Shown in pieces: positions 45,271 through 54,150 of a stretch of 64,000 nt of DNA (the first letter of the stretch is position 1; every line of letters starts with the position of its first letter). The notes under the pieces were generated by a model. The model made no database searches and was not told where the DNA came from. It saw only the letters and a list, made by a program, of their open reading frames with translations. Origin of the DNA: Gilvibacter sp. SZ-19. GTDB lineage: Bacteria > Bacteroidota > Bacteroidia > Flavobacteriales > Flavobacteriaceae. The position numbers and the translations under genes were made by a program. Location: contig NZ_CP019333.1 in assembly GCF_002163875.1 (NCBI RefSeq), positions 2,782,864 to 2,846,863 of the forward strand, written 5' to 3'.

Positions 45271-47672
45271 TTAATAATTGATTTTTAAACTGACTCTTAT
45301 ATTTCTACCCAGATCATCTGCGTAATAACGCAAACGATTCAAGTAGTTTCTATAAGATGTATTAAACATATTGGTTATTTGCAGGCCGAGCTGCAAGTCT
45401 GATTTTTCGTTGAGATTAAATTTTGCCGATGCGTTCCAGTTCCACAACTGATAAGCAGCAGGCGGGGTACTTACATCTACAACTGCTGTAGTTTCTGTCT
45501 CCGGTAAGAACACCTCGAAATTATTGTCCGGAAATTCGTTCTGTCTAAAAACGTATTGACTTTCAATTCCGGTTTGAAAGTCAAACCAGTTTGGAAGTCG
45601 AAACTGTATGCCGTTATTCAAACTGGCCGGAGGCATATTGATAAGTGGCAGATCTCTAGTCTGGTCGTAACCTTTAACGATGCTAAACTGAGCTGTTGTT
45701 GACCAGTGTTCATTGAAAATATAGGTCGCATCCAGATCAATTCCTGTTAGAAAGGCAGCAGTTTGTCGGTATTCCCAAACTTGGAAATTCCCGCGAATGG
45801 TCTGCTGCACTCCAGTAGGCTCGATTAGGATAAAATCATTGATCCAATTCACAAATGGAGCGGCTGTAAAGCTAAAGGCATTCCCTTTTTTCTCTAGGCT
45901 TAGCGATACGCGATTGGCCACCTCGCTCTTAAAACGAAGATCTCCCAACTCAATTCTTGAAGCACTGTGGTGCAAGCCTTCGCTGAACAGCTCCGAAGCA
46001 TTTGCGCTCTGCTGGCCAAGGCATAATTGAAGAACAAACGGTATTGATCGTCTATCTTATAATTAAAGCCCGCAGTTGCTGCTAGATTATTGAACTCCAA
46101 TTCTGGATTCGCCAAGATCTGCGTGCCCAAGTCTTCTACCACGATGTCTGCAAATTCTTCTTGATATCCACGTTGTTCCCAAAAAGTAGAACGATAGAAC
46201 TTAAAAGCATCCATTAGCGTATAATCAAAACGCAAACCGGCTTCGAAAAGCAGTCTATCGTTTATCGTCCAATCCGCAATGGCGAATGCACCAATTGTAT
46301 ATTGCTCATAATCGGGGATCAAACGGCGTACTCCTGTAGAAGGATCTGCAACATTCTCTTGATAGATCAGGTTGATCCCAGTATTGATGTTAAGCACCTC
46401 GTTAAGCTCACTTTCCAAACTGGCCACAAAGTTATGGGTGGTCAACTCCAAGTCTACAGCAGCTCGGTCTATATCCTCTCCGCGGCGCACATCGAACTCA
46501 AAGCGTTGGTTCCACTGCAGATCGTACTGCAAGCTGAGTTTGCCCAAGTTCTCAAATTGCTTGAAATAGGAAAGCCTACCGGTTAGGTGTTTTACCTCCT
46601 GTCTAGGAACTAAGATGTCGTAAGTGAAATCCTCAACAATCAAAGGCCTATCGCTGTTTATGGCAGCCACCTGATCTTCGGCACCGCCTAAATGACTCGC
46701 TCTAAGAATACCTATAGTGGTTTGGAAGTAACTCATATAGGCCTCAAAGCCAGAAGCTATATTATTCTTACCTAGTCGCAGAGAGAAATCTCCTTCTTCT
46801 ACGCCCGTATTGCTTAACACATAGTCTGGAGCTTCAAAATCACCAAAGCGCTTGGCCGTACCCTGTATGGCTGCATACCAACCATTCTCATAACCTTTAA
46901 AGAGTTCTGAGGTTATACTGCCGCCACGACCATTGGTTGCACCACTTAAGATCGTTTTGCCGTATAAGGTGTCGGTAAGCAAAACACGTCTAGGTTCTGC
47001 AATTATGACTCCGCCCACAGCATTTCCGGAATACTGCAGGGTAGAGGCTCCTTTTAAAACAGTGATCTGTCCGGCGCTATTGATATCGATATTAGGAGCG
47101 TGTTCTGCACCCCATTCCTGGTCCTGCAAGCGCACGCCATTATTGATAATACTGACCCTGCTGCTATGTAGTCCGTTGATAACGGGCTTAACCACCGTAT
47201 TTCCGGTATTTAGCGAGGAGACTCCGCTAAGGGTATTAAGCACATCACCCAGGCTGCCACTGCTGTATTGTTCTATAGTAGCAAGGTCTAAGGTGTTGTT
47301 GAGCTGTGTTTCTGATTGCGTTCTGAATGATCTGCCGGTTATCAGAACCTCGTTCAAGGCCTCTAAATGATGCTCTAAAAACAGCGTGCGCTCTGTATCC
47401 TTGCGCAGATTGATCTCGAAGCGTTGTGTTTTACACTGCGGATGCTGAACTTCCACCACGTAGATAGCCGGACACAATCCGGAGAAAGTAAAACGTCCAT
47501 CCAGATCCGTATAAGCAATAGCAGTACCGCCTACGATACTCAGCGTAGCTCCATTTAAAGCTGTATTCTCATGACTGTCTATAACACTGCCACTAAACTT
47601 GAGTTGGCAATCTTGTGCTATAGCACAGAGGGTACACAGGCATAAACCTGCAGTAACTAAAAATTTATTCAT
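45271..47672 (-). pseudogene. ZnuD-like TonB-dependent receptor with a -1 frameshift
   Basis: An outer membrane receptor of about 800 aa if continuous. The N-terminal part (signal peptide, CarboxypepD-like domain about 22-90, plug with DVLNTLSGVSSLNTGNTVV) is in one frame and the C-terminal barrel from GLHHSASRIELGDLRF onward in another. A single base is missing near 46003: GCG-CAA-ATG should be GCG-CCA-AAT to restore the family motif SRAPNASELFSEG. No other lesion. The first half's sequence resembles zinc/heme receptors (HP-Cys and GDFEAPDYVLSN blocks). Real null mutation or sequence error. Confidence 0.85.
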
Positions 47673-47712
47673 TAGGGGATTCCTTGATTAAACAATCCTG
47701 TTGACGGAGTGC

Positions 47713-48033
47713 TTAAGCAAGGGGTGGTGCACGACCAGTGGCGCTAATTGCCTGCGCCTTATGCGTGGAATCTAACCAGTTTGGGTAGCTTACTAGGACT
47801 TTTTGAGCGAGTGGCTCTTCCAATTCACTAAAAAAGAGCTCGTCAAAAAGCGGCAAGCGCAAATCATCCAATTCACAAACCGGTGCGTCCTCGTGCATGT
47901 GCACATCGGTCTCAATACAGACCTCGTGCTGATGTAGATCTAATACGTGAACATATTGCGAAGCTGTAGGAAACAGCAACAGCCCCAAAAAGAAAAGGGC
48001 GGCCAATTGCGATATGTAGGTATAGTTTTTCAA
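47713..48033 (-). CDS. Small exported His/Cys-rich protein, candidate metal-binding
   Basis: 106 aa with an N-terminal signal anchor (about 8-27) and a short region containing LHQHEVCIETDVHMHEDAP, with several His and two Cys as possible zinc or copper ligands, then an acidic region. Small proteins of this shape sit upstream of ZnuD-like receptors in Bacteroidota, as here (40 bases upstream of the receptor). It may be a periplasmic metal sensor or carrier. It overlaps the preceding gene by 4 bases. Confidence 0.72.
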   Translation of the reverse strand: MKNYTYISQLAALFFLGLLLFPTASQYVHVLDLHQHEVCIETDVHMHEDAPVCELDDLRLPLFDELFFSELEEPLAQKVLVSYPNWLDSTHKAQAISATGRAPPLA

Positions 48034-48332
48034 TCTTTTAATAAAAATGATAGGCCTAATGCGCGTAACATCTTTTTCTCAAAGTTCCAGAAAAATTTAA
48101 ATTCTCCAAACAACCAACCAAAAAATACCAACAAAACCTGATAAATAGGGAAGATAAGTAGTATTCTAGCCGGCCAATAGATCCAAGCACTGCCAGATCT
48201 TGAAATTCCTAGGAACTCTACCAAAGGCCCAGCAAATTTAGCCGCTGTGCTCCCTGTAATGGCAAAAACTAGGAAAATTACAGTGAGTTGCCAATTGTTC
48301 TGAATGTTCCAACGTGCTTTTAGTTTTTCCAT
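48030..48332 (-). CDS. DUF6787-family small membrane protein
   Basis: 100 aa with two transmembrane helices (about 15-38 and 52-75) and a basic C-terminal tail, matching the DUF6787 shape as I recall it. Its ATG shares a base with the upstream stop (TAATG), and it overlaps the downstream gene by 4 bases, so it is embedded in the operon. Function unknown. Confidence 0.7.
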   Translation of the reverse strand: MEKLKARWNIQNNWQLTVIFLVFAITGSTAAKFAGPLVEFLGISRSGSAWIYWPARILLIFPIYQVLLVFFGWLFGEFKFFWNFEKKMLRALGLSFLLKD

Positions 48333-48736
48333 CAGAGCTTTTGTTTATAGGTCTGTTGAAAATAAATGAACCAATTGTATAGCAGATAATTCACTTCCTT
48401 TCCGTATTTCACATTAGGCTGATAGTCTATCTGCCAGAGATACAACTGAGAATCGTATTGATTCGGGTTGATCACCCTGCGGTTGTATTCTTGCACATAG
48501 AACAAATTCCTATTTTCTAAAAAGCTCAAGGTGTAATAGTCTTCTGGAAACTGGGTCACCAGCCAATTGTAGAATCCTGGTTCTATGATAATGATCTCGT
48601 AATCTAGGCTGTCATTGGCAATACGAACAGTGTCATTTACAGCAGCAGTATTTCTGGCCGTTTGAGACGGCGCCTTGTAACCGTCACAGCTAAATAGAAT
48701 TAATCCCGTAAGTAGGAATCCTAGAAGATACTTCAT
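48332..48736 (-). CDS. DUF6146-family lipoprotein
   Basis: About 134 aa. I chose ATG 48736 (MKYLLGFLLTGLILFSCDG, lipobox LFS-Cys); two further in-frame ATGs lie 6 and 12 bases upstream. The domain contains IIEPGFYNWLVTQFPEDYYT and a QYDSQLYLWQIDYQPNVKYG block typical of DUF6146. It leads the operon DUF6146-DUF6787-His-rich-TonB receptor-lipoprotein. Function unknown. Confidence 0.72.
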   Translation of the reverse strand: MKYLLGFLLTGLILFSCDGYKAPSQTARNTAAVNDTVRIANDSLDYEIIIIEPGFYNWLVTQFPEDYYTLSFLENRNLFYVQEYNRRVINPNQYDSQLYLWQIDYQPNVKYGKEVNYLLYNWFIYFQQTYKQKL

Positions 48737-48805
48737 CTGCATTCGCATTGCAGCTGTAAATTTACTAAATCTACAGGCAACCCCTAAATTTCTTTAACGT
48801 CCTTT

Positions 48806-48833
48806 AACAAAAAAAGAGGCCATAAGCCTCTAA
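48806..48833 (-). terminator. Intrinsic terminator of the DUF937 gene
   Basis: On the minus strand AGAGGC and GCCTCT form a stem around TTATG, followed by eight T; 26 bases after the DUF937 stop. Confidence 0.8.
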
Positions 48834-48857
48834 TTCTGTTGTTATTTGGAGTTTTAT

Positions 48858-49508
48858 CTAGCGCCCGCCAAAAAGTCCACCGAGTAAACCACCCAGTCCA
48901 CCTTTTTTCTTGTTGCCTCCGGAATTCAATACCATTCCAGCTACATCGTCTAAGATACTTCCGTCGCCATCACCATCTAATAAAGATTCGATCATGGATT
49001 GTTGCTTAGGTTGTTGAGAAGCACTGCCGCCCATCAATCCGCCTAGAAGATCTCCTAGACCAGCACTTGATTGTACATTTTGTTGACGTTGTTGTTTTCC
49101 TAAATATCCCAGTAGAATAGGAGCTGCAATTTTTAGAATATTTCCTACGGTATTGGAATCTAATCCAGATTTTGAGGAAAGGGCAGAAGTTACATTCTGT
49201 TGAGATCCTCCCAATACGTGTCCTAAGATACCAGCACCATCGTCCATCACGCTCTGATCAACACCGCCGCCAAAAAGGCCACCTAGGTTATCTAAGATAC
49301 TTCCGTCATGTTTCCCGGAAAGCGCACCCATAAGGCCTTCTGCACCTTCTGGAGAAGCAGCATTGCGTTTCATAGCACCCATTAAAACAGGCAAAGCCAT
49401 AGACAATACTGACTGTGTTTGTGACTGAGAAGCATTTGTTTGAGAGCTAACTCCGTTTATAATTTGTTTGCCCATATCGCTTTGGAGCAAATCCATTAAT
49501 CCTTCCAT
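48858..49508 (-). CDS. DUF937-domain protein
   Basis: 216 aa, soluble, no signal peptide. DUF937 occupies about 1-150 (MALPVLMGAMKRN and LKIAAPILLGYLGKQ helices). Between and after the helices are Gly/Gln-rich linkers with two short D-G-D-G-S-I-L-D-type turns. The C-terminal GGLGGLLGGLFGGR is strongly Gly-rich. Function unknown. Confidence 0.85.
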   Translation of the reverse strand: MEGLMDLLQSDMGKQIINGVSSQTNASQSQTQSVLSMALPVLMGAMKRNAASPEGAEGLMGALSGKHDGSILDNLGGLFGGGVDQSVMDDGAGILGHVLGGSQQNVTSALSSKSGLDSNTVGNILKIAAPILLGYLGKQQRQQNVQSSAGLGDLLGGLMGGSASQQPKQQSMIESLLDGDGDGSILDDVAGMVLNSGGNKKKGGLGGLLGGLFGGR

Positions 49509-49545
49509 GTTTATTGTTTAGTAATTAATTCTGACTACAAATTAA

Positions 49546-49582
49546 AAAAGGTGAGGTACAAAAACTAGTACCTCACCTTAAA
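49546..49582 (-). terminator. Strong intrinsic terminator of the serC-serA operon
   Basis: Perfect 12-bp stem AAGGTGAGGTAC / GTACCTCACCTT with an 8-base loop and flanking T-run on the minus strand. Confidence 0.88.
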
Positions 49583-49631
49583 AATTTGTCTAAACATCGG
49601 TTAAAGCGCTGAGTTTAACCGACCAAATGCA

Positions 49632-50585
49632 CTATCCAAGCAAACTCACAATCTGTTCTGCAAGCTCTGTTCCGATTCGATCTTGAGCCTCTTGGGTTGC
49701 TGCACCGATGTGTGGTGTCAAAGAGACCTTTGGGTTCATCAAGACCTTGATCGCTGGTTTGGGTTCTTCCTCAAAGGTGTCTAAGCCGGCGAAAGCGAGT
49801 TTTCCGCTGTCCAAAGCCTCTATAAGAGCCACTTCGTCTATCACCCCGCCGCGAGCGGCATTGATAAGAGCAGCACCCTCTTTCATTTGTGCCATTTCTG
49901 CCTTGCCGATCACATAATCTTTTTGTGCAGGTACGTGTAGGGTAACAAAATCAGCATTTCTCAATACCTGATCCATAGTGGTTGTTTTGATCTCAAAATC
50001 TAAAGATCGACCGTCAAAGAAATCCAAGTGTAGCGTAGCTGCTTCGGTAAACTTGTCATGTGCAAGTACTTTCATCCCGCAACCAATGGCGATCTTCGCA
50101 ACGGCTTGGCCAATTCGTCCAAAACCTATGATCCCCAAAGTCTTACCTCTTAATTCGGCACCTTTGGCATAGCTCTTTTTTAGATCTTTGAATTTGGTAT
50201 CACCATCAAGGGGCATATTTCTGTTGGAGTCATAAAGGTATCGCACCCCAGTGAAAAGGTGAGCAAAAACCAATTCAGCTACTGAGGCAGACGACGCCGC
50301 CGGAGTGTTGATCACGTGCAATCCTTTCTCGCGGGCATAATCCACATCAATATTATCCATACCAACTCCGCCGCGACCAATAAGCTTAAGGCTAGGGCAG
50401 GCATCTATAAGGTCCTTTCTAACTGTAGTTGCAGATCGGACAAGCAGACCTGTTATCTCATGCTCGTTGATATAATTCTCTAATTGCTCTTGAGCCACTT
50501 TAGTGGTGATCACTTCATAGCCTGCCGCTTCTAAAGCGTTAACTCCACTTTGTGAAATACCGTCATTGGCTAAAATCTTCTTCAT
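49632..50585 (-). CDS. serA: D-3-phosphoglycerate dehydrogenase (short form)
   Basis: First step of serine biosynthesis, oxidising 3-phosphoglycerate. 317 aa with no C-terminal ACT domain, the short form common in Bacteroidota, so it should lack ACT-based serine feedback. Rossmann motif GIIGFGRIGQAVAKIA, the catalytic Arg region NAARGGVID and the active-site His in LTPHIGAATQEAQDR are present. It starts 18 bases after the serC stop; the operon order serC-serA follows the pathway in reverse. Confidence 0.9.
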   Translation of the reverse strand: MKKILANDGISQSGVNALEAAGYEVITTKVAQEQLENYINEHEITGLLVRSATTVRKDLIDACPSLKLIGRGGVGMDNIDVDYAREKGLHVINTPAASSASVAELVFAHLFTGVRYLYDSNRNMPLDGDTKFKDLKKSYAKGAELRGKTLGIIGFGRIGQAVAKIAIGCGMKVLAHDKFTEAATLHLDFFDGRSLDFEIKTTTMDQVLRNADFVTLHVPAQKDYVIGKAEMAQMKEGAALINAARGGVIDEVALIEALDSGKLAFAGLDTFEEEPKPAIKVLMNPKVSLTPHIGAATQEAQDRIGTELAEQIVSLLG

Positions 50586-50603
50586 TATTCCTGCTGATTT
50601 TTA

Positions 50604-51671
50604 TTAAGCTGTTCTTTGAAATTCTTGCATTACATCGACCAAAACCTGTACGCTGGCCAGTGGTAAGGCGTTGTACATAGAAGCGCGATATCCTCCAACA
50701 CTGCGGTGTCCGTTCAGGCCATTAATGCCTGCATCTTGCCACATCTTGTTGAAACGATCTGCTTGTGATTCATCGTTAATGGTAAAAGTGGCATTCATAG
50801 TAGATCGGTCTGCCGGATCTGCCACAAAACCTGTAAAGAGTTCATTGCTGTCGATCTCATTATATAACAGAGACGCTTTTGCCTCGTTGATCTGGGCTAT
50901 GGTTGCAACACCACCTTGCGCCTTTAACCACTCCAGGGTCAACATAGAGGTGTATACTGCAAATACTGGCGGCGTGTTAAACATACTGTCTTTTCCAATA
51001 TGTACCTGATAGTCCAACATAGAAGGAATGCTGCGCTGAACTTGCCCAAGGATTTCCTCTTTTACAACTACCAAAGTAGTTCCTGCTGGTCCCATATTCT
51101 TTTGAGCCCCGGCATATATAAGATCGAATTGACTAAAGTCTAATGCACGTGAAAAGATATCACTACTCATATCGCATACCAATGGCGCATCCGTTTGCGG
51201 AATTTCTTTGATCTGAGTACCGAAAATGGTGTTGTTGGTAGTTAGGTGCAAATAATCCAAACCTGAGGGTATCTCATAGGCTTTTGGAATATAATTGAAA
51301 TTCTTGTCCTTGGACGAAGCTACTTCAACCAGATCTCCAAAGAGCTTAGCTTCTTTAATTGCTTTAGAGGACCAAGTTCCTGTATTGAGATAACCGGCTT
51401 TGGTGTTTAGTAAATTGTAAGCTACCATTAGGAACTGCATGCTGGCGCCGCCTTGCAAAAACAAGGCCTGGTAACCTTTACCAGTTAAACCGAGATGTTC
51501 CAAAGCCAGGCTTCTGGCGTTTTCCATTACGGCAACAAATTCCTTACTTCTATGTGAGATCTCGATTATAGATAGCCCTATTCCGTTGTAATCTACCACT
51601 GCATCTGCAGCTTTTTGCATAACAGATTGAGGTAAAATACATGGACCGGCGCTAAAATTGTGTTTCTGCAT
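50604..51671 (-). CDS. serC: Phosphoserine aminotransferase
   Basis: Transaminates 3-phosphohydroxypyruvate to O-phosphoserine. 355 aa; opens NFSAGPCILPQSV and has the LFLQGGASMQF phosphate-binding block and the PLP-lysine context AGAQKNMGPAG. O-phosphoserine from this step would also feed a cysteate synthase if the 15.9-kb gene has that role. Two direct repeats lie upstream of its start. Confidence 0.96.
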   Translation of the reverse strand: MQKHNFSAGPCILPQSVMQKAADAVVDYNGIGLSIIEISHRSKEFVAVMENARSLALEHLGLTGKGYQALFLQGGASMQFLMVAYNLLNTKAGYLNTGTWSSKAIKEAKLFGDLVEVASSKDKNFNYIPKAYEIPSGLDYLHLTTNNTIFGTQIKEIPQTDAPLVCDMSSDIFSRALDFSQFDLIYAGAQKNMGPAGTTLVVVKEEILGQVQRSIPSMLDYQVHIGKDSMFNTPPVFAVYTSMLTLEWLKAQGGVATIAQINEAKASLLYNEIDSNELFTGFVADPADRSTMNATFTINDESQADRFNKMWQDAGINGLNGHRSVGGYRASMYNALPLASVQVLVDVMQEFQRTA

Positions 51672-51696
51672 GCTTGTTTTATTAAGAGTACAAAGA

Positions 51697-51729
51697 TGTT
51701 AATTAAGTGAACGTCCTGTGTTAATTAAG
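51697..51729. repeat. Two direct repeats TGTTAATTAAG, 22-bp period
   Basis: Exact 11-base copies at 51697-51707 and 51719-51729, each holding the palindrome TTAATTAA, in the 72-base gap between serC and the acyl-CoA reductase stop. A 22-bp spacing equals about two helical turns, suiting cooperative binding of a regulator upstream of serC. Confidence 0.5.
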
Positions 51730-51743
51730 CAATAAATTATCAA

Positions 51744-52775
51744 CTAAAGTTTTAACAAGAAATCCATAGTATCCACGCCATCAGCATAGTCGTTGAGTCC
51801 AGGACTTTGAGAAGTTCCAAAGGGAATAGCCTTTGACATACTTTTTGGCCCTACAATACATTGGATTTGATCTTGCTTTGCTTGGATTTTATCCTCCAGA
51901 TCTTCCTTGTTTTTATAGGTCTCGTAAAAGACACTGGCAATAGGAGAAGCCATGCGCTCGTCTTGCTTTATCATAAAGAAGCCATTTTCGAGAAAATCGA
52001 ATTGACTCATTAAAAAGACAGCTTTGTTGTAATCGTAATTGTTTTCGTATTTCTTATGTTCGAGCAAGTGTTTCCAAGCGTATACAGCCTTGAAAACCTT
52101 ATCAAAATCATAGCCTACAGGAACAAAGAGTTTCGATACCGAGCGGCAACCTAGTCCGTAATAGCGAAATATATCATTGGATAGGCCAGCCAATTCTTCG
52201 ACAGATTCATCACCAGACAAAACAGCAACAGAGTTTCTATTGCGTCTAATTATGTGGGGCTTACCTTTAAAGTAATGTGCAAAATAACGAGCAGTATTAT
52301 CGCTCCCTGTTGCAATTACCGCATGGTAATCCGAGACAGCTTCCTTTCTAATTTCGATATAGTCTTTCCAAGCCGGCTCAATGGCTATTAATCGGTTAAA
52401 GAGATAGGGTAGTAGTAACTGATCGTTGGAGGAGAGTTTTATTTGCAGCTTGTTCCCGCTTAAAAGCACGCAAAGCGCATCATGCAGACCTACCATAGGA
52501 ATATTTCCAGCGGCTATTACTGCTATGGTCTTAGGCTCATTGTCATTAATGATATAAGGAGCTAGCCAATTCTCAAGTCTTCGAGCCTGCAATTCGGCTG
52601 CCCAAGCCGCTAAAGCAAATCGCACTTGCTCTTCGGTAAACCAGCCGTTATGGGCCTCAGCGCGGTTCAATAAGTGCTTAAGATCTTCAGAAGGTGGGTC
52701 CTGGGCAATTAGGGCTTTGAGTTCATCTCCTAGCTTGCTCCAACTCGCAATGCGTTTTTCTAGATCCAACTTCAT
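51744..52775 (-). CDS. LuxC-type acyl-CoA reductase
   Basis: 343 aa. An aldehyde-dehydrogenase-like fold of the acyl-CoA reductase family (PF05893), which makes fatty aldehyde from acyl-CoA using NADPH. Visible are the [22 protein letters not shown] Rossmann region, [13 protein letters not shown] and the [13 protein letters not shown] block with the expected active-site Cys. It is divergent from a ferredoxin gene 59 bases away. Lipid remodelling is a plausible role. Confidence 0.85.
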   Translation of the reverse strand: MKLDLEKRIASWSKLGDELKALIAQDPPSEDLKHLLNRAEAHNGWFTEEQVRFALAAWAAELQARRLENWLAPYIINDNEPKTIAVIAAGNIPMVGLHDALCVLLSGNKLQIKLSSNDQLLLPYLFNRLIAIEPAWKDYIEIRKEAVSDYHAVIATGSDNTARYFAHYFKGKPHIIRRNRNSVAVLSGDESVEELAGLSNDIFRYYGLGCRSVSKLFVPVGYDFDKVFKAVYAWKHLLEHKKYENNYDYNKAVFLMSQFDFLENGFFMIKQDERMASPIASVFYETYKNKEDLEDKIQAKQDQIQCIVGPKSMSKAIPFGTSQSPGLNDYADGVDTMDFLLKL

Positions 52776-52806
52776 TTGTGATTACCGCTTTTAGGCTTTA
52801 TTTTTG
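52775..52806 (+). promoter_or_regulatory. Promoter TTTG-N20-TAttTTTG for the ferredoxin gene
   Basis: TTTG at 52775-52778, a 20-base spacer and TATTTTTG at 52799-52806: one of the best -33/-7 matches in the window. It places the transcript start near 52812 and rules out the in-frame ATG at 52778. Confidence 0.7.
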
Positions 52807-52834
52807 CATGGCAAAGTTAGAAAAAGAAAATGCT

Positions 52835-53182
52835 ATGGCGATCATAATTACCGACGAATGTATCAATTGCGGCGCCTGTGAGCCAGAGTGCCCAAACACT
52901 GCCATATATGAGGGTGCCGACGATTGGCGTTATGCAGACGGAACAGATCTCACCGGAGACTTGGTATTGCCCAACGGAGCTGCAGTGAACGCAGAGGAGA
53001 CCCAACAACCTATAAGTGATGAGATCTACTATATAGTACCCGATAAATGTACGGAGTGCATGGGCTTTCACGAAGAGCCGCAATGCGCAGCCGTTTGTCC
53101 GGTAGATTGTTGTGTTCCGGACGAAAATCATGTAGAAGACGAAGAGACCTTGCTCGGAAAGCAGGCTTTTATGCACCACTGA
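52835..53182 (+). CDS. 4Fe-4S dicluster ferredoxin
   Basis: 115 aa from ATG 52835 ([20 protein letters not shown]); an in-frame extension to 52778 runs through the promoter. The first cluster ligands are Cys9, Cys12, Cys15 and Cys19; the second set sits in [22 protein letters not shown], with the insertion typical of this ferredoxin type. It transfers low-potential electrons; its partner is not obvious here. Confidence 0.92.
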   Translation: MAIIITDECINCGACEPECPNTAIYEGADDWRYADGTDLTGDLVLPNGAAVNAEETQQPISDEIYYIVPDKCTECMGFHEEPQCAAVCPVDCCVPDENHVEDEETLLGKQAFMHH

Positions 53183-53199
53183 TCATAAAATAACTTATT

Positions 53200-53228
53200 C
53201 GAAACGCCGCTTAGTCGGCGTTTTTTTA
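53200..53228 (+). terminator. Intrinsic terminator after the ferredoxin gene
   Basis: Stem AAACGCCG / CGGCGTTT with a 6-base loop and T-run, about 20 bases after the stop. Confidence 0.85.
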
Positions 53229-53283
53229 TGTCCTATTTCCGGCGGTGAACTCTAGATTTTATTATTTTAGAGGAAATCACATT

Positions 53284-54150
53284 ATGCCTATCTGGTTAAA
53301 TATCACGCTCACTGTCCTTGCCATTTACCTGGCAATAAGCTTGGTATTGTACTATGTTCAGGATTATTTCTTGTTCAAACCCGAGAAGCTGCCTAAAGAT
53401 TTTCAGTTCTATTACGAAAATCAGATCGTACAAGAATACAACCTAGAAACCCGCGATGGAGGTGTAATAAACGGTTTGCATTTTAAAGTAAAAGATCCTA
53501 TTGGCGTTGTGCTTTACCTAAAAGGGAACTCCAAGAGTATAAAAGGATGGGGGAAGTTCGCCGTGGATTTTACGCGTCATAAGTACGATGTGATCATGTT
53601 AGATTACCGCGGATTTGGTAAGAGTACAGGCAAACGAAGCCAAAAGGCCATAAAACGCGATGTACAATATGTCTACAATAAGATCCGTGAACGCGTTAGT
53701 GAAGAGTACATCATTATCTACGGCCGTTCCATGGGTTCTGGTTTTGCTGCCAAGATAGCTTCGGAGAATCATCCGCGGATGCTCATTTTGGATGCGCCTT
53801 ATTACAGTCTTACTAAAACCACTTCGAGATACATGCCCTTTATGCCGCTATCGGTCATTTTATAGTATCCGATGCCCACCTACAAATGGCTCAAGTATGT
53901 ACGTTGCCCAATACACATAATCCACGGCACACAAGACAAGTTAATACCCTTTAAGTCTAGCATTAAGTTGTCAAAGATAAACCCCAGCAGAACAAGACTT
54001 TACGCGGTTATTGGTGGAGGACATAAGAATTTGAATAATTTCGAATCCTACCATCGTATGCTCAGTGAAATACTAACTTCTGAACCAATGGAGATCGATC
54101 TGGAAACAACTAGTATGAAAGTAAAACACAGTTCTAAGGCCAATGCGTAA
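53284..54150 (+). pseudogene. Alpha/beta hydrolase (copy 1) interrupted by in-frame TAG
   Basis: 289 codons in one frame with TAG at 53863-53865 (codon 194). N-terminal membrane anchor (about 5-25), then an alpha/beta-hydrolase domain with nucleophile Ser149 (GRSMGSG) before the stop and the acid (HGTQD) and His (GGGHKNL) after it. Against the downstream paralog the TAG aligns with Lys193 (WLI-Lys-YEFPSF versus VIL-stop-YPMPTY), so an AAG to TAG change explains it. No other lesion. Only a truncated, triad-less protein can be made unless the stop is read through. The His-Gly oxyanion pair of the paralog is Lys-Gly here. The 3' end overlaps the next gene by 8 bases. Confidence 0.85.

Noticed and set aside
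45271-47672. Two separate receptor genes, 45271-45975 and 45900-47672
   Set aside because: The overlap region continues one barrel when a single base is restored; the first part has no signal peptide.
11936-53865. TAG reassigned to an amino acid in this organism
   Set aside because: Many intact genes, including both topoisomerase IV subunits, folE and the thioredoxin gene, end at TAG at the expected place.
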